Shown piece after piece: positions 44,001 to 51,970 of a stretch of 64,000 nucleotides of DNA. Position 1 is the stretch's first letter, and each line of letters starts with the position of its first letter. The notes under the pieces were generated by a model. That model made no database searches, was not told the origin of the DNA, and saw only the letters and a list, made by a program, of their open reading frames with translations. Source of the DNA: Ornithinibacillus halotolerans (GTDB lineage: Bacteria; Bacillota; Bacilli; Bacillales; Amphibacillaceae); NCBI RefSeq assembly GCF_014637405.1, contig NZ_BMEY01000011.1, positions 62,001 through 126,000 on the forward strand, given 5' to 3'. The translations under genes were made by a program, and so were the position numbers.

Positions 44001-45573
44001 TCTGTTCTCGGGAAGTTAAAATAACGTAAAGATTTTCCAGTAACACATTCATGCTTTCTTCATCGTAAATAATATTTCTAACATCTAGATCATCATTTTC
44101 TACGTTATGTAGCCATCTAACCCAACTCATTTCCTCTACATTTAATTCATTAAGTAGATAAACAAATTTCACATCTCCATAGTAATGACGGATGGCCAAA
44201 TCTAACGTAATATTTTTGATGATTCTTCCTAGATCTGACTTTTTCCCAACGACCCCAATTCCATTTGACGCGTGGAAGTCAGAAATAATTGGCGCATCTT
44301 CGATATATCGAAACTGGTCGGATACTTGTTCTGGAAGCCGAGCTAACGGGTCTTCCAAATCAATAATTTCTTCTTTATTAATTCTCACTTGGTTGCTTGA
44401 TTCAATGCGACCTTTCCCTAAGTACACTTGTAAAAAGTCGACATCATCTGTCGATTTTTCAAATAGCCTTCTACCAAAGTCATGAACTTCTTGGATGCTA
44501 TTTTCAATAGATTCATAGATTAGGTTACGAATTTCTAGCTCTTTTTCACGAGCCTTTTCGATTTCCTCTTGTTTTTCAACAATATATTGTTGGTATCTTT
44601 CTATTCTTTCAGCAGTTTCTTCTTTATATTTTTTCTTCTCTGTTATATAAGTAGCAACAGACATAAATGCACCCATGGACATGGCAATGGCACTGTAAAT
44701 AATAAATACACTTCCACCACCCATTAGTCCTCTCAGGATGATAACTGCCGCTAACATAACGAGAGCAGGGATTAATGAAATGAGTAAATTTCTTCTTGGC
44801 TTCGTTGGTTTGTTTTCAGGGTTTTGAATTTCTAGCTCTATCTCTGGAATTTCATATTGAATTCGAGTATTTCGATTAAATTTTGGATATTCTAAATGAC
44901 TCTTTTGTTCTAATTTATCTTCATAACTAAAGTGTTGAATGGTAACGCGATCACTCGCTGAAGTATAGAGCTTTCCTTTTTTAAAATAGAAGCTGTAGCC
45001 AACGACAGCAAAGAAATCATAGTCATGAAGCTCTTTCTTTTTATCGATACGCCAACCATTGACGAAAACACCATATTTCGTGTTGTTATCCGTAACAAAC
45101 CATTTTCCATTTTCCATTGATAGTGTCATGGAATCTGTTCCTAAATAGTCGTCGCGAATAGAAATATCACAAGAAGCATCGCCACCGATACGAATTTCTT
45201 TCACATCTGCTATATCAATTACGCGATTATATGCTTTCTTTTCATAATCAAAGTCAATCATAAAGGATAGAGTAAAGACTTCATTCCCTGATTCTTGATA
45301 TTTTAAGACGAGTTCGTCCCCGTGATGAAGCTCTTTATTCATCAGCTTACGAACATCACCAAGTGACAAATATAAATTATCAGAGACTAATAGATTCCAA
45401 TTATCTTTATGTTTCGTAAGTGTTAATTCAACTTGACCAAAGAACAATTCTTTGCGAAGCCTTACGTCACAATCCAGTCCTGTCCCTATTCTTAATTCCT
45501 CTGTGTCAGAGGCGATTTCAACTTCTTTATATAAGTTTCTATTTGATATAATCAGTTTGTATCTGCTCAGCAT
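41053..45573 (-). CDS. essC: EssC-type FtsK/SpoIIIE ATPase of the type VII secretion system
   Basis: This is a 1506-residue motor protein. Two FHA-like domains occupy about residues 1-200 (IRIGGDASCDISIRDD, NNTKYGVFVNGWRI), two membrane segments about 258-300, and three FtsK/SpoIIIE ATPase domains follow. D1 has a full Walker A (AGTTGSGKSE, about 705) and Walker B (LIMVVDEFAEL). D2 has VGSAQTGKTTML (about 1040) and VVVVIDNMAAF. D3 has GDRESKERF (about 1318), a degenerate P-loop as usual. The length is typical of EssC. It powers export of WXG100 proteins and the effector. Its FHA domains could also receive phosphothreonine signals; in known EssC proteins these domains lack the binding residues, and here they also look incomplete. 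Confidence 0.95.
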   Translation of the reverse strand: MLSRYKLIISNRNLYKEVEIASDTEELRIGTGLDCDVRLRKELFFGQVELTLTKHKDNWNLLVSDNLYLSLGDVRKLMNKELHHGDELVLKYQESGNEVFTLSFMIDFDYEKKAYNRVIDIADVKEIRIGGDASCDISIRDDYLGTDSMTLSMENGKWFVTDNNTKYGVFVNGWRIDKKKELHDYDFFAVVGYSFYFKKGKLYTSASDRVTIQHFSYEDKLEQKSHLEYPKFNRNTRIQYEIPEIELEIQNPENKPTKPRRNLLISLIPALVMLAAVIILRGLMGGGSVFIIYSAIAMSMGAFMSVATYITEKKKYKEETAERIERYQQYIVEKQEEIEKAREKELEIRNLIYESIENSIQEVHDFGRRLFEKSTDDVDFLQVYLGKGRIESSNQVRINKEEIIDLEDPLARLPEQVSDQFRYIEDAPIISDFHASNGIGVVGKKSDLGRIIKNITLDLAIRHYYGDVKFVYLLNELNVEEMSWVRWLHNVENDDLDVRNIIYDEESMNVLLENLYVILTSREQTKRGKDSKEWDEYYVVFVTDASVIRTHPVSKYIKNCHEYGFTFVFFEEYEEMLPQGCTEIIRMESRHGNVLHTKRGDHVLQFEYPEIPNQIALDIALRLGAVTVDEVSLEGELTKNISMFELLGIMSVEDLNLNDRWETAQVYNSMAAPLGVKRKNEVVFLDISDKAGAHGPHGLVAGTTGSGKSEIIQSYILSMATLYHPYEVGFVIIDFKGGGMANQFKNLPHLIGTITNIDGREINRSLLSIKAELVKRQEMFSDAGVNHINDYIKLFKAKKVDKPLPHLIMVVDEFAELKAEHPDFMKEIISAARIGRTLGIHLILATQKPAGVVDNQIWSNSKFKLCLKVQTREDSTEVIKTPLAAEIVEPGRAYFQVGNNEIFDLFQSAYSGGHVPTGNDMNERIFELYERNIWGKKRLVYSNKKAKTAVETKTQLEAIVEYVHDFCAVKGIEQLPGICLPSLPDVINTNSLDYSTNNELNISVPIGMYDDPEQQRQGQVVIEPSKENVYLVGSAQTGKTTMLQTLTYGLINKYDPSQVNLYLIDCGSMVLKTFENAKHVGGVVLSNEEEKCKNLFKLLNTMVAERKTILSSKGVGSFSAYLDAGFTDIPMVVVVIDNMAAFKEYFPNQADELNSLSREAQGVGISFIITSATSNALNYRTQGNFGRKLVLNCNDKSEYSAAFGHNKQTPKDTAGRGLLMLDKRILEYQVAIFGNSSKEAERSAELKQFIEKRNTECQATARTIPMVPEKLILQEALQTDAEAFKKKGILPIGMDYDKVEYSTLDFNRSGSMTLMGDRESKERFTVNLLQLLSQTIIYHNIEAIIIDDKSKSLQEFSALGFVQKYTNDPAEGLLYVNDFHEEITRRKDLDELEDLSYKLLILNNTEVFKRISSDRNESKSFAGVIKDANEALSFVLITTMENETVGFNASEVLKTIKEEKKAILFAPILESKVFDVPARLRAETTFEKSNGYRFDSSGYTKIKIFE

Positions 45574-45586
45574 ATGCTTCTCCTAC

Positions 45587-45838
45587 TTATATAATGTTTA
45601 TTACTGTTCCATTTCTTACTCCAAAGTCGGATAGTAATTTATTACCTTTTAATAATGCGATTGGGTTTTCCGTTCGCAAATAGCAGTTCTTCACATTGGA
45701 TACATCTATCCCTAAATCATAAGCGGTGTTAAGAGCAATCACTAACTCATTTGCGGATATGTTTAACGGTACTTCCAAATCGACCGTGTATTTTCTTTTA
45801 TGAATGTTTAGGATTACAATTACTTTCTCTTCACCCAT
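45587..45838 (-). CDS. YukD/EsaB-like ubiquitin-fold protein
   Basis: This is an 83-residue β-grasp protein: VIVILNIHKRKYTVDLEVPLNISANELVIALNTAY, then LLKGNKLLSDFGVRNGTVINII. This matches YukD/EsaB, the small cytosolic component of Firmicutes type VII systems. It lies 13 bases before EssC and 10 bases after the MinD-like gene. No Gly-Gly tail is present, in line with the family. Confidence 0.9.
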   Translation of the reverse strand: MGEEKVIVILNIHKRKYTVDLEVPLNISANELVIALNTAYDLGIDVSNVKNCYLRTENPIALLKGNKLLSDFGVRNGTVINII

Positions 45839-45848
45839 GTTTATCCCC

Positions 45849-46898
45849 TTATACGACTAAATATGAAATTCGCTGGACACCACTATCTTTAGCGAAGTCT
45901 TCACACGTCATTTGCTCGTAATGGTCAAAGTGACTAATATAGTCATTTACCGTAAATTGAATGTTTGGTGTAACTAACGAATTTTCTAGATCCTTTTTAA
46001 AATCATTACAAATGTAAATATATTTCTCAGAATCTATTCCATCGATATGACTTACTAATAAATTAGTCGCAAATGCCGATGTACGATCTTGTTTCGTTAC
46101 GACAATGACTTTATCAGCAATATTCATTAGTTTTGCCTTTTCTTCATCAAATGTTGAATCTGCATCAACGATGATGTAGTCATATTCTTTTGATGCTTTT
46201 GCAGATTGGATAATCGTTTCAAAGATAGAATATGGTAAACCAAGTGACATCAATGGACCTTTGAATGGTGGAAGATAGTTAAATACTTCCCTTCTAATGA
46301 CATGCTCGATTTGCTCATAAATATGTTCATCGGCAATCGCCAATTTGGAATAGACATCAGATGCTGTAATGGCACTTTTGTTTTCCAATAACTGCTGGAA
46401 ATATTGTAATCTCGCAGCATTTATGTATAAGACTCGTTTATAACTTTTCGTTAAACATTGACTCATCCCGAGTGCCAGTGTCGTTTTTCCGACGCCACCA
46501 GACGCCGAGTATACTAAAACAGTTTTACACTCTTCTAGTTTTTCAGAGTTTCTCAGAACTTCTGAACTTCTTCCTACAATCTCATTAAAGATTACTTTAA
46601 TACTTGTATATTTGAAAATACGAACGACAGCTAAATCTTCGGTTGTACCATGCTCATTATGTTCGGTCATCATGAAAATATGATTAATATTATGTCGATG
46701 TAGTGTTTCACTATAAAACTCTTCACTAATGACGAGAATATCTACTTTTTGCGGAGTGGTGAACAACTCCTCAAAATACTGTACATCCGTAATAATCTCC
46801 AAATTCACTTTATTAAAGTACTCTTCTACAAACTTCAGTTGCAAAGGAGTAATATATTTCTCGTCGGTATCTGCAATGATTATTCTTGGTTTATTCAT
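45849..46898 (-). CDS. MinD/CpaE-like P-loop ATPase of the type VII locus
   Basis: This is a 349-residue protein with a receiver-like N-terminal half (RIIIADTDEKYITPLQL, VDILVISEEFY) and a deviant Walker A ATPase at about residues 130-260 (VYSASGGVGKTTLALGMSQCL). Switch and strand motifs follow (DYIIVDADSTFDE, DKVIVVTKQDRTSAFATNLL). The signature Lys before GGVGKT is replaced by Ser (SGGVGKTT), which is unusual. CpaE-like proteins position pilus machinery; a similar role in placing the secretion complex at a site of the cell is a reasonable guess. It lies between the FHA protein and YukD genes with gaps of 7-10 bases. Confidence 0.85.
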   Translation of the reverse strand: MNKPRIIIADTDEKYITPLQLKFVEEYFNKVNLEIITDVQYFEELFTTPQKVDILVISEEFYSETLHRHNINHIFMMTEHNEHGTTEDLAVVRIFKYTSIKVIFNEIVGRSSEVLRNSEKLEECKTVLVYSASGGVGKTTLALGMSQCLTKSYKRVLYINAARLQYFQQLLENKSAITASDVYSKLAIADEHIYEQIEHVIRREVFNYLPPFKGPLMSLGLPYSIFETIIQSAKASKEYDYIIVDADSTFDEEKAKLMNIADKVIVVTKQDRTSAFATNLLVSHIDGIDSEKYIYICNDFKKDLENSLVTPNIQFTVNDYISHFDHYEQMTCEDFAKDSGVQRISYLVV

Positions 46899-46905
46899 GT
46901 AATTC

Positions 46906-47817
46906 TCACCTGTCCATCAAACGAACTTGAAAATCCGTATTTGCTATTCGAATAATATCTCCGTTTCTAAGACCTACTGGATGGAATGCATGTAGACGTA
47001 CTTTATTTAAATACGTACCATTTGTACTTTGTAGGTCTTCTAGCATATAACCGCTACTAGTTTGAGAGATTTTACAATGGGTGCGACTAACTGCACTATT
47101 AAAAGAAATCACCCCATCTGCTTCTATAGAACTTTTTCCAATAATATATTGTTCTTTATCTACCGTTAGCTCGAGGTGTTCTGGAGTATTTAATGCTTCG
47201 AGTACTAGTAGGGTCGAGCTGTTATATCCTTCTTTGGTAATAGTAGAATTACTCCCCATCATTTTACTCACTAACGCTTCGAGTGGAAGAGTACCATTAG
47301 AAAGGCCGGTGTAAAAATCACTTGTTCGTTGTGAACTAAGTGTCGGTACTGTATTGATTAACTTTACTAAACTAGTTCGTAATTCTGTTTCGAAGGTTGA
47401 AAAGTCTTTTAGTTCCCGAATATGGATTGGGACATAAATTAACCCTACGGAAAAATTACTCGGGTTAACGAAAATATGATCAAATGAAATATCAATCTTT
47501 TGATACGATAAGAACCCATTATTCTTCACTTCGATAATGGCATTTAAAAGATTCACCATGATCGTCTTAAAGCTATTCCCATCTAATGTTGGAAGCATCG
47601 ATGACAATGTACGGTATTCTGATGTTAAATAGTACAGTTCAATCTTGCCGTTATACAACATTTGCATACATTCAATAAATCCAGAATTGTACTGACTTTG
47701 TAGTACTTTGTATTCAGTTAGTGAAAAATCCTTATTATCATTTAAAATGTATGCAATATTAGCATTGGAGCCACTTGTTATATTACGAATTCTTCCATAA
47801 TCTTGTAGTACGCCCAT
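46906..47817 (-). CDS. FHA-domain protein with DUF6382-like N-terminus (first gene of the locus)
   Basis: This is a protein of about 303 residues. I choose the ATG at 47817 because GGGGG lies 8 bases upstream; an ATG 15 bases earlier has no ribosome binding site. The N-terminal part (LLNAIIEVKNNGFLSYQKIDISFDHIFVNPSNFSVGLIYVPI) resembles DUF6382 domains and, in secondary-structure pattern, the pseudokinase of EssB/YukC. The C-terminus (about 215-303) is an FHA domain: YIIGKSSIEADGVISFN, VSRTHCKIS and SQTSSGYMLEDLQSTNGTYLN, with the Arg, Ser/Thr-His and Asn residues needed for phosphothreonine binding. It is probably the receiver of the kinase signal nearest to the motor genes. Confidence 0.85.
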   Translation of the reverse strand: MGVLQDYGRIRNITSGSNANIAYILNDNKDFSLTEYKVLQSQYNSGFIECMQMLYNGKIELYYLTSEYRTLSSMLPTLDGNSFKTIMVNLLNAIIEVKNNGFLSYQKIDISFDHIFVNPSNFSVGLIYVPIHIRELKDFSTFETELRTSLVKLINTVPTLSSQRTSDFYTGLSNGTLPLEALVSKMMGSNSTITKEGYNSSTLLVLEALNTPEHLELTVDKEQYIIGKSSIEADGVISFNSAVSRTHCKISQTSSGYMLEDLQSTNGTYLNKVRLHAFHPVGLRNGDIIRIANTDFQVRLMDR

Positions 47818-47874
47818 GACACATACCCCCATGTAATATTGGACTGTTTTGGATTTTTTTTATGAAGGACTATT

Positions 47875-47903
47875 GAATTATTACTATGACAAAAAGGGGT
47901 CAA
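47875..47903 (-). promoter_or_regulatory. Possible promoter of the type VII locus
   Basis: The minus strand has TTGACC (47898-47903), a 17-base spacer and a weak TAATTC (47875-47880). It lies about 60 bases before the first FHA gene. The -35 is good and the -10 poor. Confidence 0.4.
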
Positions 47904-48400
47904 TTTCCTTAATAAAATCTTAGCTAAAAATTTAGTTATGTATTTATTAGATTGTGAAATTGTATAGTATATCTGAGGAGAAAATCTTATGAGTGTAATA
48001 GATTAGCGAATCTTTGTTGTGCGTTGAAGACTACTAAACAATTGTTGTGTTCACAAAAAATTCATTACTATCTTACCATAGGGGAAAATATGTAACATGA
48101 GGAGTCCTGACTAGTAGAATAGTAGGAGTATTATGCTATTTATGGAGAATATGCGGGGATTTTGTCCCATGTTTGCTAGTTTGTTAGTGGGTATCACGCA
48201 GCTACTAGGTAAAACTGTAGGGAAATGGAGTGTTCCTTATCATTTATTTCATTTAATGAATGGGAAAAATAGGGGGAAAGTCCTATATGTGGTGAGATGT
48301 TTTGCATTAAGTTTTTGTAAATTTACGGGATGTAGGGGGATTGGGGGACAAAAGTTTCTTTAACTTAGTAAAAACTAACATTAAAGTTAGTGCATCTACC
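47904..48400. other. Non-coding stretch upstream of the type VII locus
   Basis: I see no convincing gene here. A plus-strand site AGGAG-ATG at about 47975-47992 opens only a five-codon frame, and a 76-residue plus-strand frame (48133-48363) lacks a ribosome binding site and reads like non-coding DNA. The stretch is AT-rich and may contain further regulatory sites. Confidence 0.5.
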
Positions 48401-48705
48401 CCCGCCCCGGAAATATACTGCGCTTTCACTTTCGAGTACAGGGGCGACATCCGCTCAGATCAGAACCATCGCGGTGTCTACCTTGCCGCGGGCGGCTGGT
48501 GAGCCAGGCTACTACTTGGATTAACTTCCTTGCTGCCTTGCACCGAGGAAATTTACTTCGTAGCATTACTTGCAGACGCAGGTGCATCAGTGGGGTCTCA
48601 CCTATGCCTTTCCTCCCGCAGGACAAGGAACGCTTCGTCAGCGAAACATCTTCGTGAGAAAAAGCGTTTTCCTTTTTCGAGGAGTCTCCGTATATTTCCG
48701 GGGCT
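48401..48705. repeat. Long structured intergenic element, copy B (inverted orientation)
   Basis: Ends CCCGCCCCGGAAATATAC and GTATATTTCCGGGGC match copies A and C. The internal GGCGGCTGGTGAGCC and GGGGTCTCACC are the reverse of the segments in copy A. It also carries an insert (about 48440-48600, with GACATCCGCTCAGATCAGAA) that copy C shares and copy A lacks. Open frames inside are by-products of the repeat. Confidence 0.8.
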
Positions 48706-48876
48706 AGTCTAGAGCGTGTTCGTCGTTTATCATCCATGATAGGGTAACTCCCCCTTTTTTCCTACGATTACTCTATTCTTTAGGAATAATCAATCTTTTC
48801 TCCAATATATTTCCTATATAATAGGGAGAAAAAGGTTTTACATGAATTAGTATGATCCTCCTCCATCCTTTCAAAC

Positions 48877-48914
48877 AAAAAGGTTTTGACTCAAAAATGA
48901 GTTCAAAACCTTTA
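48877..48914 (-). terminator. Terminator of the zinc-ribbon gene
   Basis: AAAGGTTTTGAACTC and GAGTCAAAACCTTTTT form a 14-bp stem with a T-run on the minus strand, 9 bases after the stop at 48924. Confidence 0.9.
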
Positions 48915-48923
48915 ACATTGTAT

Positions 48924-50156
48924 TTATTCTTCTACTAACCACATGGATGATGTTGGGCCGTTTTCTTCTTCGGAATAGAAGAAAATTTTATAGCCGTTTT
49001 TATAGAACGTAAGAACATATTGCCCGGTTGAAATATCATCAAAATATGGCTCCACCGAATCTCCATATATACTATTAATCTCTTCCCCAGTCATTCCTAT
49101 GGTCGCTCCAAAAACAGAAATCGTCGGTACGGAAAAGAAATAGCCTCTAACCGTTTCTTCTAATTCATCAATAAAATATCCTTCCTTATTAAAGACAACT
49201 AACCATCCACCATTATAATAATCATTGTAGGTCGGCTCCCCATAATGTTCAAACAGTTCGTCTAATGGAGTACCCATTGCAAATGGTGCAATGATTTCCG
49301 TTGAAGAGGCAACATCTTCTTCTTCGCTTTCCTCAGGCTTTACCCCATCGCCGACATGGACGAGAATTGTATAAGGTGGTGTGCTACTATTTTCCGTGTA
49401 ATAATCGAGAAGGAACCCATACGTACCTTCCTCCGTAAACGTAAATTCGTTTCCTACATAAACTAGATAAGCATTTGCAGTAGGAATTGAACCATTTTCC
49501 ATGTTTCCTAAATAAACGGAAATATCTCCTTCATCAAAGAGGGATTTGGTTGTTTCGTCCGCTGGTATTAGCGTAATAGGCTGGTCTTTTTTCACATAGA
49601 TTTCCTCATCCCCAGTAGGTATAACAACTCCATCTTGATTGAGAGTGAATTCTACCTGGAGTGCATCTTGTGACCCTAGTTCACTACGCGGTATTTCTGT
49701 TGTTTTTACTTCGTTATCTTCGATGGAGAGCTGGACACTTCCATGTACCATGATTTCGATGTAATCCTCTTTTTTCTCTATATAACTTGCACTTCCTGCC
49801 CAAGCCACTTCCCCTTGACCGGATTCATCAATCTGAATAGCGTACGTTTCATACATCCTTAATGTGCCACTATGCATTACATTAAACACAACTAAAGCAA
49901 CGGATGTATCATCTGGATTAAGGACATAATATTCTCCTATATACGATTCCATATCAATGATTGGATCGGCATAATATTCTTCCGATTCCCAAACAGTGCT
50001 CCACTTATTCTCTTCTCCTTTACTATCGTAATCAATGATAGCTATTTTAACCTTTTCTTCAAACTCTACCGCATTTTGGGCAATGGCTATAACGGTATAA
50101 TATGTATCATTAATTTGGACGATATCCTGCTCAATCATTTGCCAATCAGGGAACAA
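48924..50156 (-). CDS. Extracytoplasmic part of a zinc-ribbon membrane protein, separated by an in-frame stop
   Basis: This is a 410-residue frame that I do not assign to a family. It opens LFPDWQMIEQDIVQINDTYYTVIAIA and has no signal peptide or membrane segment of its own. A central β-rich part (VYVKKDQPITLIPADE-like, EEGTYGFLLDYYTENS) is followed by a linker and a C-terminal domain (FAMGTPLDELFEHYGEPTYND, FGATIGMTGEEINSIYG) of the kind seen outside the cell. It is in the same reading frame as the zinc-ribbon gene just before it, separated only by one TAA, so the two were probably one protein. A TTG at 50156 with GAGGAG 9 bases upstream might allow independent translation, but without export the domain would be misplaced. 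Confidence 0.65.
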   Translation of the reverse strand: MFPDWQMIEQDIVQINDTYYTVIAIAQNAVEFEEKVKIAIIDYDSKGEENKWSTVWESEEYYADPIIDMESYIGEYYVLNPDDTSVALVVFNVMHSGTLRMYETYAIQIDESGQGEVAWAGSASYIEKKEDYIEIMVHGSVQLSIEDNEVKTTEIPRSELGSQDALQVEFTLNQDGVVIPTGDEEIYVKKDQPITLIPADETTKSLFDEGDISVYLGNMENGSIPTANAYLVYVGNEFTFTEEGTYGFLLDYYTENSSTPPYTILVHVGDGVKPEESEEEDVASSTEIIAPFAMGTPLDELFEHYGEPTYNDYYNGGWLVVFNKEGYFIDELEETVRGYFFSVPTISVFGATIGMTGEEINSIYGDSVEPYFDDISTGQYVLTFYKNGYKIFFYSEEENGPTSSMWLVEE

Positions 50157-50198
50157 GGTGGATATCTCCTCTTGACTAACATTAGGCGGTTGAATCGA

Positions 50199-50570
50199 TT
50201 ATTTCTCTAATTCTGGTTCGGATTTTTCGGTTGTTTCTTTTTGGGTTTGAGCTGCTGTTCCAGCAACTTTTTCGTCTCCTCCATTATTCAAGCCCATCGC
50301 TAGGACAGTTCCTGTAATAATAAGGATAATGGCAACTGCTGCTCCGATGATCCACTTTGTTATTCTCGTCGACTTCTTAACAACTTTTACGCTTCTTTTT
50401 GCTGGGGTGACATCCTCTGTTTGTTTTGTGTGATTACGAATTTCATTTTCCTCATTTGGAATGGGGGTTGCCCCATTTTCTTGACCACTACGTGTAACGG
50501 CAGTACCACAATTTGTACAGAACTTGTTCGTTGCTGAGAGTTGATTCCCACACTCAATACAAAATTTCAT
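50199..50570 (-). CDS. Zinc-ribbon membrane protein, N-terminal part
   Basis: This is a 123-residue frame: an N-terminal zinc ribbon with CIECG and CTNCG pairs (residues 4-22), a charged cytoplasmic linker, a membrane segment (about 74-93, IIGAAVAIILIITGTVLAMG) and a short outside tail ending ELEK-stop. After the stop the frame continues without interruption (codons for SIQPPNVSQEEIST) into the 48924-50156 frame. The layout (ribbon, TM, long extracytoplasmic domain) is that of TcaA-like or YvlB-like membrane proteins in Bacillaceae. Either this gene is broken, or the strain makes a short form. Confidence 0.75.
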   Translation of the reverse strand: MKFCIECGNQLSATNKFCTNCGTAVTRSGQENGATPIPNEENEIRNHTKQTEDVTPAKRSVKVVKKSTRITKWIIGAAVAIILIITGTVLAMGLNNGGDEKVAGTAAQTQKETTEKSEPELEK

Positions 50571-50735
50571 ATAAAAAGCCCCCTGATTTTTTTATGTAAT
50601 AATATGGTCGATAACTGAACCATTGTGAGAAAGTTCTATGGAGATGTTTCAAATTCCCTTGAAACATATATATTTTTAATTCGATGGGAAATGACTAAAG
50701 TCCTGCTTCTTAAACCGAATTGATTGGGGCAAAAG

Positions 50736-50781
50736 AAAAAAAGCTATTTGTATAAGAAAATAAGTTAACAAATAGCTTTTT
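50736..50781. terminator. Bidirectional hairpin terminator
   Basis: AAAAAAAGCTATTTGTATAA pairs with TTAACAAATAGCTTTTT. It lies downstream of glycerate kinase (minus strand) and touches repeat copy 7. Confidence 0.85.
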
Positions 50782-50784
50782 CTG

Positions 50785-50825
50785 TTCGACAATCTTCGAG
50801 CATTTTCGGGAGGTGTCAGGCACCT
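50785..50825 (+). repeat. Dispersed palindromic repeat, copy 7 (supplies a stop codon)
   Basis: TTCGACAATCTTCGAGC, then CGGGAGGTGTCAGGCACC. On the minus strand, GGT GCC TGA is the end of the glycerate kinase frame (50816). Confidence 0.9.
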
Positions 50826-51970
50826 GAAGAGGCATCTGGAGTGGAGATACCTGTAAGGCGGTGGGTGAGGTGGATGATTTGTTTTGTTTGGTTATATAGT
50901 AGTTCTTCTGCTCGTACTAGGCATTCTTCGATTCGTAATGGTTCGTTAATGATAGAGAAGCAGCCATCGAATCTTTCTAATAGTGGATCTACATTACCTT
51001 TTAGACTACCAGAAATGAGAATGACAGGGACATGATGTTTATTAGCTAGTTCAGCAATATAGCCGGGAGCTTTCCCGTATAATGTTTGTTCATCACTTTG
51101 CCCTTCTCCAGTAATCACGAGATCTGCTTGTTGGATTGCTTCTTCCACTCGTGTAATTTCACCTACTAGTTGTGCACCGGAAACGAGCGTTGCACCAAGG
51201 GCGAGAAATGCAAATCCTAATCCTCCTGCAGCACCGGCACCTGGCGTTAGACTAAGCACTGTTTTATCTGGGTCGACTAGCCGAGAAAAGCGTTCCATTG
51301 CTTGATCAAACATAGCGACCTGTTCGGCTGAAGCGCCTTTTTGCGGGCCATAAACTGTGCTAGCACCATTTTCACCTGTCAAAGGATTCTCCACATCACA
51401 CGCTACCTGAATCTGGATATTTTTTAACCTTTCGTCTAGATGATCAATATCGACACGGTCTACGCGAAGAAGGTCCCGGCCATAGATGCCAACCTCTTCT
51501 CCTTTCTCGTCATATGCCTTCATGCCAAGTGCAGACAACATACCTAGACCACAATCATTTGTCGCACTACCACCAAGTCCGATGATCACTTTCGTACAAC
51601 TACGGTCAAGTGCATCCTTTATTGCTTCTCCTAGACCATATGTTGTCGTATGGAGAGGATTACGCATTCCTTTATCAACTTGGGTAAGTCCAGCAATGTT
51701 AGCAATCTCGATGACTGCTGTTGTATGGTTGATTACCGCATAATACGTATTCATTTCATTCCCAAGTGGTCCTTTACAAGTGAAAGGCACTTTTTTCCCA
51801 CCTGAAGCAGAAAGAATTGCATCGACGGTTCCTTCCCCACCATCTGCCATCGGTTTTTCGATAATCTGATCACCCTTACCAAGTGATTCTATTGCACGCT
51901 TCATCGTGTTGGTTGCTTCTAACGCAGTTAGACTACCTTTAAATGAATCTGGTGCAAGGACAATATTCAT
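50816..51970 (-). CDS. Glycerate kinase (GlxK/GarK family)
   Basis: This is a 384-residue enzyme that phosphorylates glycerate with ATP, linking glycerate to glycolysis. It has the family opening NIVLAPDSFKGSLTALEATNTM, the substrate-binding PMADGGEGTVDAIL, IGLGGSATNDCGLGMLSALG and the late LVITGEGQSDEQTLYGKAPG. The length is usual. The last residues (SSGA) and the stop are supplied by a palindromic repeat, as for two other genes in the window. It is a single gene between repeats, transcribed away from the XRE-cupin regulator. Confidence 0.95.
   Translation of the reverse strand: MNIVLAPDSFKGSLTALEATNTMKRAIESLGKGDQIIEKPMADGGEGTVDAILSASGGKKVPFTCKGPLGNEMNTYYAVINHTTAVIEIANIAGLTQVDKGMRNPLHTTTYGLGEAIKDALDRSCTKVIIGLGGSATNDCGLGMLSALGMKAYDEKGEEVGIYGRDLLRVDRVDIDHLDERLKNIQIQVACDVENPLTGENGASTVYGPQKGASAEQVAMFDQAMERFSRLVDPDKTVLSLTPGAGAAGGLGFAFLALGATLVSGAQLVGEITRVEEAIQQADLVITGEGQSDEQTLYGKAPGYIAELANKHHVPVILISGSLKGNVDPLLERFDGCFSIINEPLRIEECLVRAEELLYNQTKQIIHLTHRLTGISTPDASSGA

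Noticed and set aside
47975-47992. Five-codon leader frame (AGGAG then ATG...TAG) on the plus strand
   Set aside because: No downstream plus-strand gene for it to attenuate; probably chance.
48133-48363. Open frame of 76 residues on the plus strand upstream of the type VII locus
   Set aside because: No ribosome binding site, odd composition and no recognisable domain; lies in AT-rich intergenic DNA next to a repeat.
48426-48737. Open frame of 103 residues on the minus strand
   Set aside because: It lies within structured element B and exists because of the GC-rich repeat; copies A and C give similar spurious frames.
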